From NCBI GenBank assembly GCA_964648985.1, contig CAZYMS010000001.1, forward strand, positions 1-64,000: DNA of 64,000 nucleotides, given 5' to 3'. The notes beneath the pieces are model-generated. The model saw nothing but the letters and a program-made list of their open reading frames with translations. It ran no database searches and was not told where the DNA came from. Both the position numbers and the translations under genes were made by a program. The stretch comes from JAEUSE01 sp964648985. Lineage in GTDB: Bacteria > Patescibacteriota > Doudnabacteria > UBA920. Below are positions 9,950 to 16,277 of this stretch, one piece after another (the stretch's first letter is position 1; each line of letters begins with the position of its first letter).

Positions 9950-10018
9950 AAAGTTCTTAAAGTTTCTAAAGTTCTTAAAGCGTCACGAATGACTTGTTAC
10001 TTTATGAACCTTACGAAC
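9950..10018. repeat. Period-9 repeat with degenerate inverted arm between rpoB and rpoC
   Basis: AAAGTTCTT, AAAGTTTCT, AAAGTTCTT in tandem (9950-9976). The stretch 9998-10018 read on the minus strand is a diverged inverted copy, about 16 of 21 positions alike. The copy reaches into the rpoB stop codon. Confidence 0.65.
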
Positions 10019-13000
10019 TAGCGCTCCCGCGCCCCGTTATCACTGAAATCAAGCGGGGGCTCGACTATACCTGCTTGCTGACCTTCGGCCAGTTCACCGT
10101 CTATAGAAAGCTGATCTTGATGCGTACCCAAGAGTTCCACATCGAGGCCTAAACTTTGTAGTTCTTTTACAAGTACACGGAAGCTTTCCGGTACATTCGG
10201 CTTCTTAATAGGCTCACCTTTTACAATAGATTCGTATGTTTTGCTACGACCCATAACGTCATCGGACTTTATAGTAAGCATTTCTTGAAGCGTATGTGCA
10301 GCGCCGTACCCTTCAAGCGCCCACACTTCCATTTCACCAAAACGCTGACCACCGAACTGTGCCTTACCACCAAGCGGCTGCTGGGTAATAAGCGAGTATG
10401 GCCCAATGCTTCTGGCATGCATCTTGTCATCTACCAAGTGGTGCAGTTTCATCATATATGCCACACCAACAGTGGTACGCTCATCAAATGGCTCTCCAGT
10501 TTTACCATCGTAGAGCTGTATTTTACCATCCTCAGGAAGACCTGCTTTGGCAAGTTCCTGTTTTATTTCTACTTCAGTGACACCATCGAGCACTGGGGTT
10601 GCAACCTTATAGCCAAGTTCACGGGCAGCCATACCGAGGTGGGTTTCCAAAATTTGACCGAGGTTCATACGACTCACCACACCAAGCGGGTTGAGGATTA
10701 TATCTACCGGGCGACCATCGGGCAAGAATGGCATATCTTCTACTGGTACAATCTTTGAAATAACACCTTTGTTTCCGTGACGGCCAGCCATCTTGTCACC
10801 AACCTGAATCTTGCGGATAACAGCGACTGATACCTGTATGGATCGAATAACGCCGGATGGAAGCTTGTCGCCTGCATCACGAGACCATTCGCGAATATTT
10901 ACTACCTTTCCGTATTCACCGTGAGGCAAGTTGAGAGAAGTATCTTTAACATCGCGAGACTTTTCACCAAAAATGACGCGAAGAAGTTTTTCTTCTGGAG
11001 TTAGGTCTGTTTCACCTTTTGGTGTAATTTTACCAACCAGAATATCGCCAGCCTTAACCTGAGCACCAATGCGAATAACACCGTTCTCGTCTAAATCTTT
11101 GAGCTTTTCTTCACCAACATTCGGGATATCGCGAGTAACTACTTCAGCACCTAGTTTGGTATCGCGAACATCTATCTTAAAATCTTCAATGTGAATAGAA
11201 GAATACCTGTCCTGCTGCACTAAGCGGCTGGAAAGGATGATGGCATCTTCAAAGTTGTAGCCATCCCAAGACAGGAAGGATACCAATACATTTTGTCCGA
11301 GTGCTAATTCTCCTTCTTCAGTAGAGGCACCATCTGCGAGAATATCACCGACATCAACTCTCTGACCGCGGGAAACACGAGGGATCTGGTTAATACAGGT
11401 ACCGCTGTTTGTGCGAAGGAATTTGAGGAGCGGATATTCTTTCTTCTTTCCAGCATCGCTTGTTACTACTACCTTATCGCCCACCACCTGGGTCACCTCA
11501 CCCGCTTCTTCAGCAACCACGACCGCACCACTATCACGAGCAGCCTTACGTTCCATTCCCGTACCAATAATGGCAGCCTGCGGCACCAAACAGCTTACCG
11601 CTTGACGTTGCATGTTGGACCCCATAAGCGCGCGGTTAGCATCGTCGTGTTCCAAAAATGGAATAAGTGATGTAGTAACGGAAATAATTTGCTTAGGAGA
11701 AAGGTCAACACAGTCTACATCTTCCGCTTCGCCAATGGTGGGCACGCTGCGCACACGCACCGGCACGCGACCCGGAACAAAATATCCTTCCGCATCTACC
11801 TCAACATTTGCTTGACCAATGGTGAGCCGTTCTTCTTCGAACGCGTCGAGATATTCAATGGCGTCGGTTAAGCGACCACGGATTTGGATTTGTTCAAGAT
11901 CCGGCACCTTCTGTAGTTCTTTTGCAAGCTTTTCAGTAATTTTTTCACCTGCGGCAACAATGGTTGTTTTGTCATGGACAATATCAAAACGAGAAAACTC
12001 TCCTATTGCCTCTTCGCCATTATTGCTCACGGTTTTGTGCACCATTCGATATGGAGTTTCTATAAACCCAAACTCGTTTACACGAGCATAGGTTGCAAGG
12101 TGAGATACAAGTCCAATGTTGGGTCCTTCTGGAGTCGTAATAGGACACAGACGACCATAATGGGAACGATGTACATCACGTACTTCAAAACCTGCGCGCT
12201 CACGAGACAAACCACCAGGCCCCATAGCAGAGAGGCGACGCTTATGTTCGAGCTCAGCCAAAGGATTGGTCTGGTCCATAAACTGGGAAAGCTGAGAAGA
12301 AGAGAAAAACTCTTGCGTTGCCGCCACTACTGGACGAACATGAATGAGCTGTGCCGGAGTAACAGTTTCAAGGTCAGCCAGCGACATGCGGTCGCGAGCA
12401 ATACGAGCCATACGAGCAAGACCTACACGATAGCGCGTCTGAATAAGTTCACCAACTGCGCGAACACGGCGATTAGAGAGATGGTCAATATCGTCAGCCT
12501 GGTCTTGGGTATTATTTAAACGAATAACTTCGCGGACAGTAGACACCATATCCTCTTTCGTCAGAATAGGACTAGCATTGTCCTGAGGGAAACCCATGCG
12601 CTGATTAAACTTATAGCGGCCAACTTCGGAAAGATCGTATCGCTCGAAGTTAAAGAACATTGCAGAAATGAGACTACGAGCATTATCTACGGTCGCCAGA
12701 TCACCAGGTCGAACACGCTTGTACACTTCGCGGAACCCTTCGTCTGCGTTACTGCTTGCATCTTTTTCTAGAGACGCCTGAATGTACTTTGTCTCAGGAT
12801 CGGTATCTATATCTTTAAAGGCTTCGAGAATCTCCTCGTTGCTGGACAAACCAAATACACGTAACAGGGCAGTTACTGGAATACGGCGCTTTCGGTCTAT
12901 TTTTACACCAATAACATTTGATGCGTCTGTATCGAGCTCAAGCCATGCACCACGATTAGGAATAACCTTAGCGCCATAGAGGTTCTTACCGCGGAAGTTT

Positions 13001-13476
13001 TCGCTGCTAAAAAATACTCCGGGAGACTTTATGAGCTGACTTACCACAACACGCTCTACACCATTTATGATGAATGTACCGCGAGGAGTCATAATAGGAA
13101 AATCACCAAAGTACACGTCTTGTGTCTTGGTTTTTCCAGTGAGCTTATTTACGAGCTTGGCAGAAACGTAGAGAGGTGCCTCAAATGTGGCGTTGCGCTC
13201 TCTGGCCAACACTTCATCGAACTTGGGTTTATCGAAATAATAATCACCAAACGACAATTCCAGATTTTTTCCGGTGAAATCACGAATGGGATTAATTTCG
13301 TTTAAGAGCTCTTTTAAGCCCTTTTCAAAAAACCAGCGATATGAATTCAGCTGAACCTCGATTAAATTCGGAAGGTTAAGCATTTCATGGGTACGTCCAA
13401 AAAAGTTGCGCTTTTGTTGGACTTCAGTACCGCCAGCCTGTGCTACCTGCACTGCTATCTTCGGCTTGCTTGGCAT
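10018..13476 (-). CDS. rpoB: DNA-directed RNA polymerase subunit beta
   Basis: The 1152-residue beta subunit of RNA polymerase. The rifampicin region (about residues 385-425) reads SSQLSQFMDQ, then HKRRLSAMGPGG. The Asp, His and Ser positions commonly mutated in resistance are all wild type, which suggests intrinsic sensitivity of the enzyme. GDKMAGRHGNKGV (~900) and the C-terminal FGEMEVWALEGYGAAHTLQE, which contacts beta', are intact. It is the first gene of the rpoBC unit. rplJL is not upstream: the nearest upstream gene is the divergent ruvA. Transcription probably begins near 13759, leaving a long leader with several inverted repeats. No Shine-Dalgarno precedes the ATG. Confidence 0.98.
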   Translation of the reverse strand: MPSKPKIAVQVAQAGGTEVQQKRNFFGRTHEMLNLPNLIEVQLNSYRWFFEKGLKELLNEINPIRDFTGKNLELSFGDYYFDKPKFDEVLARERNATFEAPLYVSAKLVNKLTGKTKTQDVYFGDFPIMTPRGTFIINGVERVVVSQLIKSPGVFFSSENFRGKNLYGAKVIPNRGAWLELDTDASNVIGVKIDRKRRIPVTALLRVFGLSSNEEILEAFKDIDTDPETKYIQASLEKDASSNADEGFREVYKRVRPGDLATVDNARSLISAMFFNFERYDLSEVGRYKFNQRMGFPQDNASPILTKEDMVSTVREVIRLNNTQDQADDIDHLSNRRVRAVGELIQTRYRVGLARMARIARDRMSLADLETVTPAQLIHVRPVVAATQEFFSSSQLSQFMDQTNPLAELEHKRRLSAMGPGGLSRERAGFEVRDVHRSHYGRLCPITTPEGPNIGLVSHLATYARVNEFGFIETPYRMVHKTVSNNGEEAIGEFSRFDIVHDKTTIVAAGEKITEKLAKELQKVPDLEQIQIRGRLTDAIEYLDAFEEERLTIGQANVEVDAEGYFVPGRVPVRVRSVPTIGEAEDVDCVDLSPKQIISVTTSLIPFLEHDDANRALMGSNMQRQAVSCLVPQAAIIGTGMERKAARDSGAVVVAEEAGEVTQVVGDKVVVTSDAGKKKEYPLLKFLRTNSGTCINQIPRVSRGQRVDVGDILADGASTEEGELALGQNVLVSFLSWDGYNFEDAIILSSRLVQQDRYSSIHIEDFKIDVRDTKLGAEVVTRDIPNVGEEKLKDLDENGVIRIGAQVKAGDILVGKITPKGETDLTPEEKLLRVIFGEKSRDVKDTSLNLPHGEYGKVVNIREWSRDAGDKLPSGVIRSIQVSVAVIRKIQVGDKMAGRHGNKGVISKIVPVEDMPFLPDGRPVDIILNPLGVVSRMNLGQILETHLGMAARELGYKVATPVLDGVTEVEIKQELAKAGLPEDGKIQLYDGKTGEPFDERTTVGVAYMMKLHHLVDDKMHARSIGPYSLITQQPLGGKAQFGGQRFGEMEVWALEGYGAAHTLQEMLTIKSDDVMGRSKTYESIVKGEPIKKPNVPESFRVLVKELQSLGLDVELLGTHQDQLSIDGELAEGQQAGIVEPPLDFSDNGARER

Positions 13477-13759
13477 GACCTATTTACTTCTCGTGCCCCA
13501 TTTTTTGCGACAATGGGACACCACATCCCGCTAATGATTGGGATGTGTGCTAATGATCTTGTTTTGTTTGGCAAAAGGGGGTGAATCTTCCCAAGATCGT
13601 GAGTAAGGAGGTGCCGAATTATGTACTCTGTAAAATTTAGGATTTTTAAGTTTAAAAATGGACGAAATACATTTTTAAACGCAAAAATAGGCCTTTCCCG
13701 CTTGTTTAAGAGCAGAAAAGACTTCTGGGAATCCCTACCTAATAGAGTACATACGCATA
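13477..13759 (-). promoter_or_regulatory. Long structured 5' leader of rpoBC (candidate RNA regulatory element)
   Basis: No convincing gene lies in the 517-bp rpoB-ruvA intergenic region. The transcribed part holds four perfect or near-perfect inverted repeats. A 9-bp pair (13744-13752 with 13621-13629) starts about 8 nt into the RNA and encloses a 10-bp hairpin (13651-13660 with 13670-13679, 9-nt loop). Two back-to-back hairpins lie just before the gene: 8 bp at 13522-13529/13540-13547, and 10 bp with one G-U at 13493-13502/13512-13521. The last ends about 16 nt from the start codon. I do not recognise a known riboswitch or ribosomal-protein leader. Confidence 0.55.
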
Positions 13760-13765
13760 TATGTC

Positions 13766-13794
13766 ACTATAATTTGTCAAGTCGCTTTTGTCAA
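13766..13794 (-). promoter_or_regulatory. rpoB promoter with duplicated -35
   Basis: On the minus strand: TTGACA (13789-13794), 17-nt spacer, TATAGT (13766-13771). A second TTGACA (13775-13780) lies inside the spacer as a 14-bp direct repeat of the first, but has no matching -10. Confidence 0.85.
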
Positions 13795-13808
13795 GTCTTT
13801 TTGCGACT

Positions 13809-13827
13809 TTATCCACCCCTATCCACA
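13809..13827 (+). promoter_or_regulatory. Two DnaA-box-like sites upstream of rpoB promoter
   Basis: TTATCCACC (13809-13817) and CTATCCACA (13819-13827), each one base from TTATCCACA and 10 bp apart, 15 bp upstream of the rpoB -35. One-mismatch sites can occur by chance. Confidence 0.35.
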
Positions 13828-13978
13828 AGTGAGCGAGCGAGCCATTCTAGACTTTTTATCTTGGCAAATGAGTTGCATGAAATATCTATTTATTAGGTTA
13901 TTAGGTCAATACGACAATAAGTCCATCTCGCTCACGTTTATGAGCAATTAGGAGTTAGTCATTTCTTTCGGTATATTC

Positions 13979-13987
13979 TGATATACT
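13979..13987 (+). promoter_or_regulatory. Extended -10 promoter of ruvA
   Basis: TGaTATACT, ending 6 nt before the ruvA ATG; implies a leaderless mRNA. Confidence 0.7.
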
Positions 13988-13993
13988 TTCCTT

Positions 13994-14557
13994 ATGATTG
14001 CGTACTTAGAAGGCACACTTATACACTCTTCGCTTACCTATATAATAGTGAGCGTTAATGGTATTGGATATAAGGTGTTTGCTGTGCCAGAATTGCTAGG
14101 AAAACCAGTTGGCCAGCCAATACAACTATTCACGTACCATAAGAGTACAGATGACGGCCAGTCCCTATTCGGCTTTCCCAATGCCCATACCCTCGATTTT
14201 TTTGAGCTTTTGTTAACAGTTTCTGGCATTGGACCGAAAAGCGCCCTTTCCATCCTCTCTTCCGGAGAGATACACATGCTAAAAGAGGCCATAGCCAAGC
14301 AGGATGTTACTTTTTTTAGCCAAATGGGTGGTATAGGAAAAAAAACAGCTGAACGTATTATTGTTGAACTAAAAGATAAAATTGGTCAGCTCCCCGGGGT
14401 AGAAGGCGCCCCTACAGGAAGTAGTGATGTTTTTGACGCATTAATAGGCCTTGGATACGGTACAAGCGAAGTACGACACGTGGTAAGTGAGGTAGACAGA
14501 TCCGCTTCTACTGAACAACAGTTAAAACAAGCTTTAAAGCTTTTAAGTAAAACTTAA
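13994..14557 (+). CDS. ruvA: Holliday junction branch-migration protein RuvA
   Basis: The 187-residue protein is near the usual RuvA length of ~200. It tetramerises on four-way junctions and loads RuvB, encoded here at 48750 and not adjacent. Domain I starts MIAYLEGTL and contains VNGIGYKVF. Domain II carries the two helix-hairpin-helix DNA-binding motifs VSGIGPKSAL (~75) and MGGIGKKTAERI (~110). The C-terminal RuvB-binding domain (about 140-187) contains ALIGLGYG. The start is set by an extended -10 box ending 6 nt upstream, so no leader or Shine-Dalgarno is expected. It is divergent from rpoB. Confidence 0.95.
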   Translation: MIAYLEGTLIHSSLTYIIVSVNGIGYKVFAVPELLGKPVGQPIQLFTYHKSTDDGQSLFGFPNAHTLDFFELLLTVSGIGPKSALSILSSGEIHMLKEAIAKQDVTFFSQMGGIGKKTAERIIVELKDKIGQLPGVEGAPTGSSDVFDALIGLGYGTSEVRHVVSEVDRSASTEQQLKQALKLLSKT

Positions 14558-14609
14558 AAGCAAGTGCCTAATTCCTCCATCGTCGCTAAAGCTATGGCGG
14601 ACAAGTAAT

Positions 14610-14684
14610 ATCTAATTTCTAATAGAAGACCAGGGCTTTAGGAGATTTGTATTATATTTAGACATTAGGAATTAGAAATTAGGT
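14610..14684. repeat. Inverted 7-bp repeat arms upstream of femAB gene
   Basis: ATCTAAT-TTCTAAT (14610-14623) and ATTAGGA-ATTAGAA-ATTAGGT (14664-14684) are inverted copies; the inner 14 bases match at 13 positions. A TATTAT in the spacer (14650-14655) may be the -10 of the next gene. Confidence 0.65.
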
Positions 14685-14701
14685 ATTTCTTTTGGTAATC
14701 G

Positions 14702-15766
14702 ATGCACATTCAAGAAATTACTGATACAGATAAAGATATATACAATGCCTTTGTTGCAAGCAACAACGGCTCTTTTTTGCAAAGCTATGAATGGGGCGAA
14801 TGGCAGAAAAAAAATGGCAGGAATGCAAGGAGATACACGTGCACAGACGAAACAGGCGCAGTACAACTTGCAGCGCAATTTCTAGTATACCCCCTACCCC
14901 TTGGACAGTTTTATTTGTATTGCCCATATGGGCCAGTGGCAAATTCCCAATTTCCATCCGCCAGCTGGCGGACCAATTTCCAAACGGCGATACAAGAATT
15001 AATAGGGCAAATCAAAAGAGACCATCCAAAAGCATTATTTACCAAACTGGAACCAATAACGGCTTTCAACCTACAACCTACAACCTACAACCTACAACCT
15101 AGTTCCCGAATTCAACCCGGTTCCACTTTGCTACTAGACCTCACAAAAACTGAGGAGCAATTGCAAATGGAAATGCACCAGAAGACCAGGTACAACATTA
15201 AGGTAGCCAATAAACATGGGGTAGTTATTAAAACAGGCACAGATACAACAGGTCCTGAAGCAGAAGAAATACTGATGCTCATTACCAAAACCACAGAAAG
15301 ACAGGCATATAAAGGCCATTCGCTTTCCTATTACCAAAACTTTTGCAAATTCTTTGCAGAAGCAGTGCAAAGAAAAAATAATATCAGTGAAATTTCCAAC
15401 TTAGACACTCCCAGTATGCAGGTACGATGGTATGGCGCTTTTTACCAGGAACATCTTTTGTCGGGTGGTATATTTATTGATTTCGGCAACACTCGAACAT
15501 ATTTATACGGTGGCTCAAATGATGCAAAAAAAAACATAATGGCCCCCTACGCTTTGCACTGGCACGCCATACGCGATGCAAAACAAGAAGCAATCACACA
15601 CTACGATATGGGCGGCCTTGAAACCAGTTCTGGCACCACCCCTGGCTTTGCCCGCTTTAAACTCGGATTCGGCGGTGGGACAACCCACTACCCAACCCCC
15701 ACAGATATATCTTGGCACCCTACCAATTACAAAGTCTACAGGATCGCAAAAAAAATATTGAGATAG
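14702..15766 (+). CDS. FemAB-family aminoacyltransferase (peptidoglycan bridge formation)
   Basis: The 354-residue protein belongs to the FemAB/FemX family, which transfers amino acids from aminoacyl-tRNA to the peptidoglycan stem peptide at the cytoplasmic membrane. It has the double-GNAT layout. The first half contains SFLQSYEWGEWQ (about residues 22-33) and a tyrosine/proline-rich strand region. The second half has the family signature KTRYNIKVA (~161-169) and ends with DMGGLETSSGTTPGFARFKLGFGG. Between the halves, around residues 122-134, lies a repeat-encoded insert (QPTTYNLQP) from CAACCTA heptads, absent from typical family members. The amino acid it transfers cannot be told from sequence. 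Confidence 0.85.
   Translation: MHIQEITDTDKDIYNAFVASNNGSFLQSYEWGEWQKKNGRNARRYTCTDETGAVQLAAQFLVYPLPLGQFYLYCPYGPVANSQFPSASWRTNFQTAIQELIGQIKRDHPKALFTKLEPITAFNLQPTTYNLQPSSRIQPGSTLLLDLTKTEEQLQMEMHQKTRYNIKVANKHGVVIKTGTDTTGPEAEEILMLITKTTERQAYKGHSLSYYQNFCKFFAEAVQRKNNISEISNLDTPSMQVRWYGAFYQEHLLSGGIFIDFGNTRTYLYGGSNDAKKNIMAPYALHWHAIRDAKQEAITHYDMGGLETSSGTTPGFARFKLGFGGGTTHYPTPTDISWHPTNYKVYRIAKKILR
15067..15100 (+). repeat. 4.9 copies of CAACCTA inside femAB gene
   Basis: Perfect 7-bp tandem array, in frame. Three units make seven codons, so expansion or contraction by three units keeps the frame. The same unit occurs in tsaB at 21024-21050. Confidence 0.9.
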
Positions 15767-15813
15767 TGCTAATTTTATAAGCAACCCCGCGCGACTGGGT
15801 AATTTAACAATAG

Positions 15814-15845
15814 AAAAAGTCGTGGCCAAAGCACCGCGACTTTTT
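15814..15845. terminator. Bidirectional terminator between femAB and the next gene
   Basis: Nine-base stem aaaaagtcg with cgacttttt (15814-15822, 15837-15845). It serves the converging femAB and 15847-16185 genes. Confidence 0.8.
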
Positions 15846-15846
15846 G

Positions 15847-16185
15847 TTATTTCACGTTTTGCAGCACATAGCGAGCCATGGCCTGCAATTCAATGATATG
15901 TTCACTCTCTATTCGAGCAACCCCCTTTACATTAGCAAGGAAGTAATTTAAATACCCCTGCAACACAAGTTTCTGTTCCGACTGGGTTATAGCTTGCTGC
16001 TCTAAAGCCATATGTATCCAACTGCGCATAGCTACATGCTTACCTTTACGACAAAGGTAGCGATGATAACTAGGATCACCTGTATTTGTGATAATTTCTG
16101 AAGGTATTAAGGTAATGCCTTCTCTTAATACCCAAGCAGCATAGCTGCGCAGCTTTTCGATAATCTCAGTACGAATACCATCCAT
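15847..16185 (-). CDS. Hypothetical all-helical protein with a strong Shine-Dalgarno
   Basis: I do not recognise this 112-residue protein. It appears mostly helical and soluble, with basic patches (RKGKHVAMR) and no signal peptide or membrane segment. A TTG start at 16215 is possible in frame. I chose ATG 16185 because GGAGG at 16191-16195 is spaced 5 nt from it, the only textbook Shine-Dalgarno I noticed in the window. The transcript probably starts downstream of the clp terminator hairpin, which overlaps its upstream region. The ribosome-binding signal unlike its neighbours may indicate acquisition by transfer or high expression. Confidence 0.65.
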   Translation of the reverse strand: MDGIRTEIIEKLRSYAAWVLREGITLIPSEIITNTGDPSYHRYLCRKGKHVAMRSWIHMALEQQAITQSEQKLVLQGYLNYFLANVKGVARIESEHIIELQAMARYVLQNVK

Positions 16186-16190
16186 TATAA

Positions 16191-16195
16191 CCTCC
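16191..16195 (-). promoter_or_regulatory. Shine-Dalgarno GGAGG
   Basis: GGAGG, 5-nt spacer, ATG at 16185. It decides the start codon of the hypothetical gene. Confidence 0.7.
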
Positions 16196-16220
16196 ACGGC
16201 CTTGAACTTTTGCAAATAGA

Positions 16221-16257
16221 TAATAAACCTTGCTTAAACTTTTAGCAAGGTTTATTA
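16221..16257 (-). terminator. Terminator of the clp operon
   Basis: Perfect 14-bp stem (16221-16234 with 16244-16257) and 9-nt loop, 20 nt past the clp stop codon. Confidence 0.75.
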
Positions 16258-16277
16258 TACGCGAAATTTATTATACG

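Noticed and set aside
13621..13896. Open frame of 91 codons between rpoB and ruvA on the plus strand
   Set aside because: No family resemblance or promoter of its own; it overlaps the rpoB promoter and leader helices, whose inverted repeats explain the sequence better.
15067..15100. Heptad array as a CRISPR-like repeat
   Set aside because: Units are 7 bp with no spacers and lie in a coding frame; no cas gene is present in the window.
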